From NCBI RefSeq assembly GCF_044386045.1, contig NZ_JBISCD010000039.1, forward strand, positions 248,001 through 312,000: a stretch of 64,000 nucleotides of DNA, given 5' to 3'. Made by a program: the position numbers and the translations under genes. The number at the start of each line of letters is the position of its first letter. Within the stretch, counting starts at the first letter, position 1. Positions 43,585-52,608 of the stretch are shown piece by piece. The DNA is from Thalassobellus sediminis (GTDB taxonomy: Bacteria > Bacteroidota > Bacteroidia > Flavobacteriales > Flavobacteriaceae). The notes beneath the pieces are model-generated. The model did no database searches, had not been told where the DNA came from, and was given only the letters and a program-made list of their open reading frames with translations.

Positions 43585-43986
43585 TTAAAGTTTTGATTTT
43601 ATATGTATTGGATAAACACGCGCATAAAAATATAATGCTGCTACTATTAGAATTTCGAAAGCGATGATCCAGAAATCTAACGCAGTAAAAAAACTAAAGT
43701 GACTGCCTCCATTTGGTATAACATAAAGAGGCACCGTAATAAGTGCATCTAATGCAGCAGCAGTTATAAGTATGGTCTGCCCTACTTTAAGTCCGTGAGT
43801 GTTTTGATCCTTTTTGTAATAGAAAGCACAAGCAAACCATACCAAAGGCATAATGGTAATAAACAAGACTACGTTTGCCTGTGTATCTGCATTTTCTAAA
43901 ATTGGAATGGCATATGAAATTGAATATAAAAGGAATGCAATTGTCCAAAGAATGATTCCTGTTAAAATGGCTCGTTTTGTTTTCAT
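43585..43986 (-). CDS. Hypothetical four-helix membrane protein
   Basis: 133 residues with about four membrane segments (8-28, 38-55, 70-90, 100-122) and no recognised motif. It is part of the cluster headed by the AraC regulator 90 bases upstream. Confidence 0.65.
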   Translation of the reverse strand: MKTKRAILTGIILWTIAFLLYSISYAIPILENADTQANVVLFITIMPLVWFACAFYYKKDQNTHGLKVGQTILITAAALDALITVPLYVIPNGGSHFSFFTALDFWIIAFEILIVAALYFYARVYPIHIKSKL

Positions 43987-44077
43987 GTCTTTTTATTTAA
44001 AAGTTACATGGCAAAACTATAGCGTAAGCAAAAAAAGGATTTGTTTTAAAAGGAGGAAGAGTTGTTCGAAAAGGAGC

Positions 44078-44932
44078 TTACTTGATTTGACTAGGTCTGT
44101 AGCCAAACTTTTTTTCGAAAGCATTAGAAAATGAACTTAGGCTGTCATACCCAACATGCCATGCAGCTTCCTGAACAGTAAACTCTTGGTTTCTTATCAT
44201 TTTATGAGCCATTGTAAGGCGTTCGTTTTGAAGATATTTAAATACTGGGACACCAAAAAAGGCTTTGAATTCTTTTTTTAAAGTAAACGTATTTAGCCCA
44301 ATTTGTTTTGAAATTTCATTTAAAGAAGGTGGATTATCTATGTTTTCCAATAAAAGATCTTTAGCCTGAATCAACTTTTTACGTTCGAGTGATTTTATTT
44401 TCTCAGTTTTTAAAATTGCTAATTGCCCAAAATAATGAGAAAGTAAGGTGGTGATTTGACTTCTAAAAAACATCATTTTAGTTATTCCTTTATACTGAAT
44501 ATTGAAAAGAGAATCTACAATATGATGCATTTCGGGTGTCATTATAAATCTAGGTCCTTCAACATAATGATCAGAAGGGTTTACAAGCTGACTTAACATA
44601 TCTCCAAATAATTCACCTTCATGATTAGGAAGTTTATCCAATAACTTAGTAGTTGTAGTAATTAAAACGCATTGCAAGGATTTATCTGCAGAAACTGAAT
44701 GCTCAAATTCTACGTTTTCATCTGCATAAAAGGAAAGTGCTAATCCTTTAGTTTGCTTATAAGATTGTTGTTTTTCTCCATACTTGATATTTAAATTGAC
44801 ATTTCCAGAACCGTAAAAAGCTACAGCAATAAGCGGCTCATCAAAATAGCATGAATCTACTGTAGGTATACTAGCTTCAGCTTCTTCAATTAAAATAGTA
44901 AAATCATTTATGTCTATAATGTCTCTAGTCAT
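44078..44932 (-). CDS. AraC-family transcriptional regulator
   Basis: 284 residues. The C-terminal AraC HTH domain (about 185-284) includes IGLNTFTLKKEFKAFFGVPVFKYLQNERL and HVGYDSLSSFSNAFEKKFGYRPSQIK. The N-terminal part is a cupin-like sensory domain of the type found in PchR-like regulators. It probably controls the four genes that follow on the same strand (small membrane proteins, NmrA-like protein, tautomerase). Confidence 0.88.
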   Translation of the reverse strand: MTRDIIDINDFTILIEEAEASIPTVDSCYFDEPLIAVAFYGSGNVNLNIKYGEKQQSYKQTKGLALSFYADENVEFEHSVSADKSLQCVLITTTTKLLDKLPNHEGELFGDMLSQLVNPSDHYVEGPRFIMTPEMHHIVDSLFNIQYKGITKMMFFRSQITTLLSHYFGQLAILKTEKIKSLERKKLIQAKDLLLENIDNPPSLNEISKQIGLNTFTLKKEFKAFFGVPVFKYLQNERLTMAHKMIRNQEFTVQEAAWHVGYDSLSSFSNAFEKKFGYRPSQIK

Positions 44933-44964
44933 AAAACGTATTTCAAAATATTACAAGATTTAAA

Positions 44965-45762
44965 TTAATATACAGTAAAATATCCTGTTGTTAGTATGTT
45001 TTTACCTGCCCATACTTCAACACGATAATTTCCAGGAGACCAATAGGAATAGCTTTCACTATAACCATAGCCATTCCATAAATTAGCTACTTGCCAACTT
45101 TTAGGAACTAGAAATTCAAGTTTTGGCGAGCCTAAAAGTGTGCCATCTGGGTTAAAATATTTTAGAGTGAAATCGGTTGTAAAATCGGTTTTATTGTAAT
45201 TTGGATTAGCAAATTTTATATTAGTAAATACCTTTCTTGTATTATTTCTTGAGAACCTATTAGTAAACACTTTATCTTCAGGCGCTTTTTCTCCTCCTTC
45301 GAAAAAATTAATCTCTGAAATTTCTCTTACAACTTTTCCGTCAGTAATATAAAATGATGCAGAACCTATTTCATAACCTTTAATACTAGCTTTAACATAA
45401 TATTTTCCTGTTTCCCATATTCCTGCTTTATCGTACCCAAAACTTCTAGCAACAAAAGTTTCACTCTTTGTTTTAGGAATAATAGTTTCAACATTTGTAG
45501 TACCAAATAATCGCCCATCTGCAAAATAATAATCTAATGTAATATTGATGGGGTTATCACTTTTATTATAAAGATCATTTTTAAGCTTAAAATAAGTACC
45601 TATATGAGTTGCTTCACTCTTAAAAAACGAATTTCTAAGCATACTTGTTCCTTCTAAATGCTCGTAAAATGCCATGTATTTAACCGTTACATTTTGTGAA
45701 TAAACAGCAACAAGGCTATAAAAGAAAAAGTATAGAAAAAAGTAAATTTGTTTTCTTTTCAT
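44965..45762 (-). CDS. Secreted beta-rich protein of unknown function
   Basis: 265 residues with a signal peptide (about 1-22, ending VYSQ). Two related halves are visible: VKYMAFYEHLEG...DYYFADGRLFGTTNVET and KVFTNIKFANPNY...LKYFNPDGTLLGSPKLEF, each followed by an aromatic-rich stretch ending GKYYVKASIKG / GNYRVEVWAG. This suggests two Ig- or beta-sandwich-like domains. No enzyme motif. Confidence 0.6.
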   Translation of the reverse strand: MKRKQIYFFLYFFFYSLVAVYSQNVTVKYMAFYEHLEGTSMLRNSFFKSEATHIGTYFKLKNDLYNKSDNPINITLDYYFADGRLFGTTNVETIIPKTKSETFVARSFGYDKAGIWETGKYYVKASIKGYEIGSASFYITDGKVVREISEINFFEGGEKAPEDKVFTNRFSRNNTRKVFTNIKFANPNYNKTDFTTDFTLKYFNPDGTLLGSPKLEFLVPKSWQVANLWNGYGYSESYSYWSPGNYRVEVWAGKNILTTGYFTVY

Positions 45763-45780
45763 GCTGCAATATACTATTTT

Positions 45781-46323
45781 TTATAATTTAGGTTTTACTG
45801 CTCCAGTATAACGTATTGAAGTTCTAGATGAACCATTAAGCACCAATTCACTGCTTAAATTAGGACGAAGTTTTATGTACACATTAAAACTTTCATTATT
45901 ACTTTTAGCATTAAATGTTATATCATAACTCTGGTTCTTGTTTTTTATGACTTTATAGTTTTTAATTAAACCGCTAAATTTTATAGTGTTATCTCCGCCT
46001 CCATAATCAATTTGAGTCTGACGTTCTCCAAAATATGGTAAAAAAGAAGTAATAGTGTCTCCAGAAATGGTTAAAAAATTTGTATTACCAATTAAATTTA
46101 TATTTCCTGCTGAGTTACCTGGTTGTAAAATGCCAGAATTTAAAGCACGTTGCATCGCAACTGTTACTTGCGGATATGCCCAATCAGATTTTATAGTAAA
46201 TTGTTTTTTTTCTATTAGTTTACTTAAAGCTTTTTTTTCAGCATCTGTAGTATTATTTTTAGATGTAGCACAGGAAATAAAAGCGAGTGTTATAATAAAT
46301 AGATAGTAATTTATAAGTTTCAT
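45781..46323 (-). CDS. DUF4251 lipoprotein
   Basis: 180 residues with lipobox FISC (Cys about 18). The domain FTIKSDWAYPQ...GNINLIGNTNFLTISGDTITSFLPYFGERQ matches DUF4251, found only in Bacteroidota exported proteins; function unknown. It ends about 20 bases before the start of the downstream secreted-protein gene. Confidence 0.75.
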   Translation of the reverse strand: MKLINYYLFIITLAFISCATSKNNTTDAEKKALSKLIEKKQFTIKSDWAYPQVTVAMQRALNSGILQPGNSAGNINLIGNTNFLTISGDTITSFLPYFGERQTQIDYGGGDNTIKFSGLIKNYKVIKNKNQSYDITFNAKSNNESFNVYIKLRPNLSSELVLNGSSRTSIRYTGAVKPKL

Positions 46324-46432
46324 TTTAAATGATTATTTATACGATCTAAAATACAAAAGATATGTCGCATTTTTTATAAAAATAGATAGATTGTATTTTT
46401 TATCTAAACAAGAACTTATACTTTAGTGTTTC

Positions 46433-47251
46433 ATGGATTTAAAATTGAAGCAAATACAATTACAATATCAAGGTTATTTTAATACACCATTACTATGGAA
46501 AACGCATGAGGTTTTTGGCTTAATGCAATTAGAAATAAGCAATCAAAGACATTTTGTTTTTAATGACATAATTCCTGATAATCTACGATTAGGAAAACGT
46601 GTAGAACGCTTTGTTAGTAGAGAACTTGAAAAGGATGACCGCATAGAGGTTTTGCTAGAAAACACTCAAATACAGAACCAGAAACTAACTATTGGAGAGC
46701 TTGATTGTATTTTAAAGTTTAATGAAACACCTATTCATTTAGAAATTATTTATAAGTTTTATTTGTATGACCCCACTATTGGAGCTACTGAAATTGAACA
46801 TTGGATTGGACCAAACAGAAATGATAATTTACTAAAAAAAATAACAAAATTAAAAGAGAAGCAATTACCGTTACTATATAACGTACACACGAAACCGCAT
46901 ATAGATGCGTTAAATTTAAATACTGAAAGCATTTTACAACGAGTTTGTTTTAAAGCACAATTATTCATACCATACAATACAAGTGCGGTAGATTTTAAAT
47001 TACTAAATAAAGGCTGCTTAAAAGGATTTTATATTCCTTTTTCTGAAATTGAACAATTTACTTCTTGTAAATTTTATATTCCGAACAAAGTAGATTGGTT
47101 ATTAGAAGTTCAAACTCACGTAAATTGGTTGTCCTATACCTCATTTGTTGAAAAAACAACCATTTTAATAAATAAAAAAACAGCACCTTTATGTTGGATA
47201 AAATTTCCTAAAGGAGCTGTTCAAAAATTTTTTATTGTGTGGTGGTCTTAA
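46433..47251 (+). CDS. DUF1853 family protein
   Basis: 272 residues, soluble, with the family start LQYQGYFNTPLLWKTHEVFGL and a later LGKRVERFVSRELEKD plus IHLEIIYKFYLYDP. The E-x-x and YKF layout recalls PD-(D/E)XK nuclease-like folds suggested for DUF1853, but no function is established. Confidence 0.75.
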   Translation: MDLKLKQIQLQYQGYFNTPLLWKTHEVFGLMQLEISNQRHFVFNDIIPDNLRLGKRVERFVSRELEKDDRIEVLLENTQIQNQKLTIGELDCILKFNETPIHLEIIYKFYLYDPTIGATEIEHWIGPNRNDNLLKKITKLKEKQLPLLYNVHTKPHIDALNLNTESILQRVCFKAQLFIPYNTSAVDFKLLNKGCLKGFYIPFSEIEQFTSCKFYIPNKVDWLLEVQTHVNWLSYTSFVEKTTILINKKTAPLCWIKFPKGAVQKFFIVWWS

Positions 47252-47270
47252 ACACCAAAATTATGTGTTA

Positions 47271-47894
47271 CTACTGATTTAATATTGTATTTTCATTTAA
47301 AATAATATCTTTTGTTGCCACATACATATTCTCTTTTTTATTAAGTTTTAACATACTCATAACAGCTTTTGCTCGACATGCTAAAGTTAAGTCTGGCAAT
47401 AATGGATCATCATCAAAAAAGAATGATGTTAATTCATATTCTGCTTTTCCAGGTTCTTTAATAGTACGATGTATTTGTCTTAACTCCTTAGAACGTAAAA
47501 ACTTCCCAGGAATAAAGGTATAAAAAGTGTATTGTCCGTCGGAATTGGTTTTTATCCAACCTCTATGTTTTATGTAACGCTTACGGTTTTCATCTCTTTT
47601 AAGGTCATAATTTCCATCTTCATCTGGTTGATGTATAAAAAGTATAACATTACTAGCAGGCGTTTTTCCATCACTTTGATAAATAGTTCCTGTAATTTTA
47701 AGCTTGTCTGCTTTCGTAGCGAAATCAGGAATAGTATCTGTATTATTTAGTTGTTTTTCAGAATAATCGAAGACTGCATTTCGCTTCTTGTAGTTTAGCG
47801 GAATATCGTTACTAGTACTTGCAGATTCTTGTGCAATAAGTGTGCTAAAACTTATTAAACACGCAAAAAACATTAGGGGCGTTAGTTTTTTCAT
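47271..47894 (-). CDS. Intradiol-dioxygenase-like secreted protein
   Basis: 207 residues with a signal peptide ending about LIAQ. The core (KITGTIYQSDGKTPASNVILFIHQPDEDG ... WIKTNSDGQYTFYTFIPGKFL) resembles intradiol ring-cleavage dioxygenases, which use two Tyr and two His to bind iron. A candidate Tyr (QYTFYTF) and His (RQIHRTI) are visible, but the RPAHIH-type motif is degenerate. A non-catalytic or altered-substrate role is possible. Confidence 0.65.
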   Translation of the reverse strand: MKKLTPLMFFACLISFSTLIAQESASTSNDIPLNYKKRNAVFDYSEKQLNNTDTIPDFATKADKLKITGTIYQSDGKTPASNVILFIHQPDEDGNYDLKRDENRKRYIKHRGWIKTNSDGQYTFYTFIPGKFLRSKELRQIHRTIKEPGKAEYELTSFFFDDDPLLPDLTLACRAKAVMSMLKLNKKENMYVATKDIILNENTILNQ

Positions 47895-48045
47895 GATAGT
47901 ATTAATTGTTTAATATTCTCAAAACTAAACCATTATATTATCTCTTCCTAAAAAATCTTATGAACTATAAAATATACACGATGAAATGATAAAATCTAGA
48001 TGAAATGCAATTAATAAAGAAATATTATAAAAAGAATGTACTATT

Positions 48046-49278
48046 CTATTTATTTATAACTAACGAATCAAGCACAGCACCACCCATAGATGCAATTGTT
48101 TTTAGTTTAAGTTGTCTTCCATCAATATTTATAAGTGTAAAATGCCCCCTATGAGCCGAAGCTGCTACAATATCTTTATCACATTGCCCTGGGTTCCAAT
48201 CTTTTTTTAACTTCCCTCCTGCACCTGTAGTAATTTGTATAAAACCATTTTTTATATTGGCGTATTCATTTAGTGGCTTATTATATTTTTCAATAACATT
48301 TCCATTTTTATCAAAAGGCATAAGTCTTTCATAGGTATGTGCATGCCCGTTTAAAACTAAATCAACGTTGTATTTAGTAAATAACGGATACATATCAACC
48401 ACAGCTTTATATTCAGGTTTGTAAGTGCAACTAATGCCGTTATGATGAAAGTATACAAATATCCAGTCATACTTATTTTGTGCGTTTTTTAAATCGTTTT
48501 CAAACCATTTTAATTGATTTTTCTGATCGTACATTTCTCCACTTCTAGTATCCAATGCAATAAAATGAGCGTTGCCGTAATCAAAAGAATAGTAGTGTTC
48601 ATTATTAGGAAGTTTCCATTCGGTAGTAAAATTAGTATCAGGATTAACATGCCAATCATGGTTTCCTAAAGCAGGGTAAAACGGAATGTTTTTTAAGATA
48701 GGTTCCATAGGCTTAAAAAGATAAGCATCAGCAAAGAAACTTTCCCCGTCAGGATAAATAATATCTCCTAGCCCAAGTCCAAAGTTTGGACGATCCTTCA
48801 AATTATGTATTTGCCAAGATGTAATTTCAGGAAAACCTCCTTTGCTTACAGGTTCTCCAATATCTCCCATGGCATAGAAGGAAAAACTAGTGTTTCTTTC
48901 AGCTGGTTCCGTTTTAAAAAAGTACTCTTCACCCGAAGCTAGTAGTTTTTCATCTGTATAAATCGAGTAATAGTATTTTTTACCTCGCTCAAGACCGTTT
49001 ATGGTAACAGTATTTCTTGTTTTAAAACTATCTTTTAATATATAACCATCAGCTGTTTTATTCATAGCTTTAGAGGTGCCATATTTTACTTTAGCATGCT
49101 CACCTTTATTTGTAATCCATAAAATACTAATACTATCTTTAAAAGCATTTTGTAAATATGGTTGACGCACCAACTGTACGGTATTTGTTTTATTGTAAGA
49201 TGATTTGCAATTAAACACCAAGAATAAACAGGTTAGTATTGTTATTAATTGAAGAAAGTTTTTAGTTGAAGATTGCAT
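48046..49278 (-). CDS. Metallophosphoesterase lipoprotein, purple-acid-phosphatase type
   Basis: 410 residues with lipobox (FNCKSS). An N-terminal Fn3-like domain (about 40-120) precedes the metallophosphoesterase domain with the full metal-binding series: AMGDIG, GLGDIIYPDG, LGNHDWH, FHHNG and LNGHAHTYER. This is the layout of purple acid phosphatases. A periplasmic or surface phosphatase, probably for phosphate scavenging. Confidence 0.88.
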   Translation of the reverse strand: MQSSTKNFLQLITILTCLFLVFNCKSSYNKTNTVQLVRQPYLQNAFKDSISILWITNKGEHAKVKYGTSKAMNKTADGYILKDSFKTRNTVTINGLERGKKYYYSIYTDEKLLASGEEYFFKTEPAERNTSFSFYAMGDIGEPVSKGGFPEITSWQIHNLKDRPNFGLGLGDIIYPDGESFFADAYLFKPMEPILKNIPFYPALGNHDWHVNPDTNFTTEWKLPNNEHYYSFDYGNAHFIALDTRSGEMYDQKNQLKWFENDLKNAQNKYDWIFVYFHHNGISCTYKPEYKAVVDMYPLFTKYNVDLVLNGHAHTYERLMPFDKNGNVIEKYNKPLNEYANIKNGFIQITTGAGGKLKKDWNPGQCDKDIVAASAHRGHFTLINIDGRQLKLKTIASMGGAVLDSLVINK

Positions 49279-49337
49279 AATTTAAATTTAGTGAGTAAAG
49301 ATATAAGCTTCTGTATTATGCTAAGGTTAATATAATA

Positions 49338-50315
49338 TTACAAAATTATGTTGAACAAGTACCCTGAAATAATAATACATAATGTTACTACAATAAAAAA
49401 GATAATAATTAATTTTATTGACATTATTTTTTTAAGAAGCATGGCTTCGGGTAATGATAGTGCAACAACCCCCATCATAAAAGAAATAGCAGTACCTAAC
49501 GGAATGCCTTTACTTACTAAAACTTGAACAACAGGAAGTATGCCTGAAGCATTTGAATACATAGGAACAGCTAAAACAGTAGCAATAGGGACAGCAAAAA
49601 CATTGCTTTTATTCATATACTGCTCAAAAAAACCTTCTGGAACGTAACCATGCATCATGCCTCCAATAGCTATACCTATTAACACATAAAGTATAACGCC
49701 TTTTAATATTTTAATAGTATCATTATAAATAACAGGTAATTTCTGTATAAATGATATCTGTTCTTCATTTTTGATATTCGTATTTTTATTAGATGTCATT
49801 AAAACTTCTTTAGCCCAAGGTGTTAATAAATTATCAAGTTTTAAGTGTTGTAAAATAAATCCAGAAATCGTTCCTAATAAAATACCACTAACTATATAAA
49901 TTGTGGTAATTTTAATTCCGAAAAGCCCTAAAAACAAACCTATAGCAACCTCATTTACAAGCGGTGATGTTATTAAAAATGCATACGTTACTCCTAACGG
50001 AATACCACCTCTTACAAAACCTATAAATAAAGGAACAGAAGAACATGAACAAAATGGTGTGACAACACCAAAAAGACTTGCCATTAAATAGTCTAACCCA
50101 AAGAATTTATGTGTTGTAAGATAGTTTTTTACTCTTTCTACAGGGAAATAACTATTAACAAACCCCATTAAAAAAATGATTAGGATAAGTAGTGTAATAA
50201 TTTTAATGCTATCGTAAATAAAGAAGTCTAAAGCTTTAGCAAAATGACTTGTAGGATCTAAATGAAAAAGCATTTGTTTTAAATTATCAATAAAATATGA
50301 CAATAAATGAAACAT
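49338..50315 (-). CDS. Permease, UPF0718/ArsP-like
   Basis: 325 residues, eight or so membrane segments, with the signature FCSCSSVPLFIGFVRGGIPLGVTYAFLITSP and the later second half-repeat (VLAVPMYSNASGILPVVQVLVSKGIPLGTAISFMMGVVALSLPEA). Proteins of this family include organoarsenical exporters; the cysteine-containing first motif is conserved. It begins two bases after the thioredoxin-like gene, a common pairing. Confidence 0.82.
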   Translation of the reverse strand: MFHLLSYFIDNLKQMLFHLDPTSHFAKALDFFIYDSIKIITLLILIIFLMGFVNSYFPVERVKNYLTTHKFFGLDYLMASLFGVVTPFCSCSSVPLFIGFVRGGIPLGVTYAFLITSPLVNEVAIGLFLGLFGIKITTIYIVSGILLGTISGFILQHLKLDNLLTPWAKEVLMTSNKNTNIKNEEQISFIQKLPVIYNDTIKILKGVILYVLIGIAIGGMMHGYVPEGFFEQYMNKSNVFAVPIATVLAVPMYSNASGILPVVQVLVSKGIPLGTAISFMMGVVALSLPEAMLLKKIMSIKLIIIFFIVVTLCIIISGYLFNIIL

Positions 50316-50317
50316 AG

Positions 50318-50554
50318 CTATGATGTTAACAACTCTAATACTTCTGTTTTAGATGGTATTCTCCCTTTAATAACAACAACACTATTAACAACAATTGCTG
50401 GAGTTGACATAACATTATAATTCATTATTTCAGCAATATCTTCTACTTTTATAATACGAGCATCAATATTATTCTCATTTACAACTTCTTGAACAATACT
50501 TGTTACTGCGTTGCATTTTGCACAACCTGTTCCTAAAATACCAATTTTTTTCAT
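50318..50554 (-). CDS. Small thioredoxin-family protein (redox-active)
   Basis: 78 residues of the TM0996/MTH895 type, with the active-site GTGCAKC (Cys10, Cys13) near the N-terminus, and VMSTPAIVVNSVVV typical of the fold. It precedes and is almost fused to the permease gene, so a shared function in redox-linked transport or detoxification is likely. Confidence 0.85.
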   Translation of the reverse strand: MKKIGILGTGCAKCNAVTSIVQEVVNENNIDARIIKVEDIAEIMNYNVMSTPAIVVNSVVVIKGRIPSKTEVLELLTS

Positions 50555-50971
50555 CTGTTTTGTTTTATGATTTTTTTATTAGTAAGATGTAATACTCTAT
50601 TAATTATATAATGAATATTCCAAAATAAATATGCTAAGAGATGATAAGTTAATATAAATCCGTGTAAAGTTACTCTAACTAAGTAAGGCTTAACATGATA
50701 ATTATCATGTTAAGCCTTACTTAGTTAATTAAATAAATTAAAAATTTAGGTGACATTTTGTAAAAAAAATACTGATGATGATTTTTTAGTGAATTGAAGT
50801 TCTCAGTTAAAAATAAATTGTGATTTCTCACAATCATTAAAAATACATTAAAAATGTTTTTTTATAATTTATTCGACAAAAAGAAGCTTCTATATTTTGT
50901 TATATTTCATTTTTCAATAAATACACCACACAAATTTATTTTTATTTAAACCAATCAAAACTAATTAATTT
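50555..50971. other. Divergent intergenic region between the thioredoxin/permease pair and amt
   Basis: 417 AT-rich bases that must hold two outward promoters. Apart from the 52-bp palindrome described separately (50676-50727), nothing certain is seen; no leader ORF. Confidence 0.5.
50676..50727. repeat. Perfect 52-bp palindrome
   Basis: Bases 50676-50701 are the exact reverse complement of 50702-50727: 26 + 26 bases, no spacer; the centre reads ATGATAATTATCAT. It lies between divergent genes, so it is not an ordinary terminator, and has no T-tract. It could be an extended operator, a site for a homodimeric regulator, or the trace of an inserted inverted repeat. Confidence 0.9.
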
Positions 50972-52225
50972 ATGCAAGATGTAATAGCTAATGTTGTTGA
51001 ACAAAAAGAACTTATTTCAGCTATTGATACTGTTTGGGTTTCAATATGTGCAGCAATTATTTTTTTAATGGAAGGCGGTTTTGCACTTCTTGAAGCAGGA
51101 TTTGTGCGTGCCAAAAACGCCATGAGTATTATTGCCAAAGTAATGATAGATATTGCATTTGGAGGTCTTGCTTTTTATGTAGTAGGGTTTGGTATTGCCT
51201 ATGGAGCATCAAATGGGTGGTTTGCTTTTGATTTTGGAATAACAGAAGGAGATTTAGGCTTAGGATTAACGGTTTCTAATAAATTATTTTGGTTCATTCA
51301 ATTAGGTTTTGCTATTGCAGCTATTTCAATAGTTTCTGGAGCTGTTGCAGAAAGAATGAAAGTATGGGCCTATGCCATTTTTGTTATAATTTTCTGTGCT
51401 ATTATGTATCCATTAGCAGCTAATTGGGTTTGGAACCCAAACGGTTGGTTGGCAGTAAGAGGATTTAATGATTTTGCAGGATCTGCAGCGGTACATGCTA
51501 TGGGAGGGTTTGCTGCTTTAGCTGCTGCCATTGTGTTAGGGCCGCGTTTAGGGAAATATGATGCTAATGGAAAACCCGTTGCAATTCCAGGGCATAATTT
51601 GCCATTAGCAGCTGTAGGTGGTTTTATACTATGGTTTGGCTGGTTTGGGTTTAACCCAGGGTCTACATTAGGTGCTGTAGGAAATTGGGAGTTAATAGGA
51701 ACCATTGCTACTAACACTTTTTTAGCTTCTGCAGCTGGTGGTGTTGCCACTATGTTTTATACGTATTTTAAGTACGGGCAAATCGATGTAACAATGACCA
51801 TAAATGGAGTTTTAGCGGGTCTAGTTGCAGTTACTGCTGGTTGTAATATCGTAGATTCAGGCGCTGCTATTATAATTGGATTAATTGCAGGTGTTTTAGT
51901 AGATGTTGCTGTACTTTTTATTGATAAAATTAAAATTGATGATCCGGTTGGAGCTATTGCAGTTCATGGTGTTAATGGATTATTCGGAACCATAGCTGTA
52001 GGTTTATTTGCAGCTGATGGTGGTTTATTCTTTGGTGGAGGAGCTAATTTATTAATTACCCAACTAATAGGTGTATTGGCTATTGGAGCTTTTTCTTTTA
52101 TAGTCACTTTTATTATTATGAAAATCATGAAAAAGACTATTGGCATTCGTGTTAATAGATCGGAAGAAAGAGCGGGTATTGATGCCGTTTCGTTTGGAGT
52201 TGAAGCTTACACAACTTTTGAATAA
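50972..52225 (+). CDS. amt: Ammonium transporter
   Basis: 417 residues with about eleven membrane segments. The Amt hallmarks are present: LLEAGFVRAKNAMSI near the N-terminus, and the two pore histidines in AAVHAMGG and VHGVNGLFG. It imports ammonium; activity is usually gated by the PII protein coded by the next gene. Start chosen at ATG 50972 (MQDVIANVVEQ). Confidence 0.95.
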   Translation: MQDVIANVVEQKELISAIDTVWVSICAAIIFLMEGGFALLEAGFVRAKNAMSIIAKVMIDIAFGGLAFYVVGFGIAYGASNGWFAFDFGITEGDLGLGLTVSNKLFWFIQLGFAIAAISIVSGAVAERMKVWAYAIFVIIFCAIMYPLAANWVWNPNGWLAVRGFNDFAGSAAVHAMGGFAALAAAIVLGPRLGKYDANGKPVAIPGHNLPLAAVGGFILWFGWFGFNPGSTLGAVGNWELIGTIATNTFLASAAGGVATMFYTYFKYGQIDVTMTINGVLAGLVAVTAGCNIVDSGAAIIIGLIAGVLVDVAVLFIDKIKIDDPVGAIAVHGVNGLFGTIAVGLFAADGGLFFGGGANLLITQLIGVLAIGAFSFIVTFIIMKIMKKTIGIRVNRSEERAGIDAVSFGVEAYTTFE

Positions 52226-52256
52226 AAATTAGTAGATTAAATTTAAAATTACAAAA

Positions 52257-52598
52257 ATGAAAAAAGTAGAAGCTATTATAAGACCATCAAAACTAAAAGC
52301 AGTGCAACGGGGATTAAAAGAAGCCGATATTCCTTGTATTACTGTTATTCCTGTAAAAGGAACAGGATTACAAAAAACATATTCAGAACGTTATAGAGGT
52401 ACCGAACAATCTATGATTCTTCAAAGTCGTGTTATGATTAATTGTGTAGTTAGCGATAAGCATTTGCAAAAATGTATTGATGTTATTAAAGATAATGCAT
52501 GTGAAAATCAAGCAGGTGATGGTAAAATATTTATATATCATGTAGAAGATGCTATACGCCTTAGCACAGGAACGCAAGGTGTTGATGCTATTCTTTGA
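52257..52598 (+). CDS. glnB: PII signalling protein (GlnB/GlnK type)
   Basis: 113 residues with MKKVEAIIRPSKLKAVQRGL and the T-loop segment SERYRGTEQS carrying the tyrosine at the usual uridylylation site (about Tyr51), then the C-terminal GDGKIFIYHVEDAIRLSTG. PII proteins sense 2-oxoglutarate and ATP and plug Amt channels. Cotranscribed with amt (31 bases apart), the near-universal pairing. Confidence 0.94.
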   Translation: MKKVEAIIRPSKLKAVQRGLKEADIPCITVIPVKGTGLQKTYSERYRGTEQSMILQSRVMINCVVSDKHLQKCIDVIKDNACENQAGDGKIFIYHVEDAIRLSTGTQGVDAIL

Positions 52599-52608
52599 AA
52601 TCTTTAAT

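Noticed and set aside
43853..44134. Plus-strand ORF of 93 codons opposite the AraC cluster
   Set aside because: Antisense to two well-supported genes, with no coding signature of its own.
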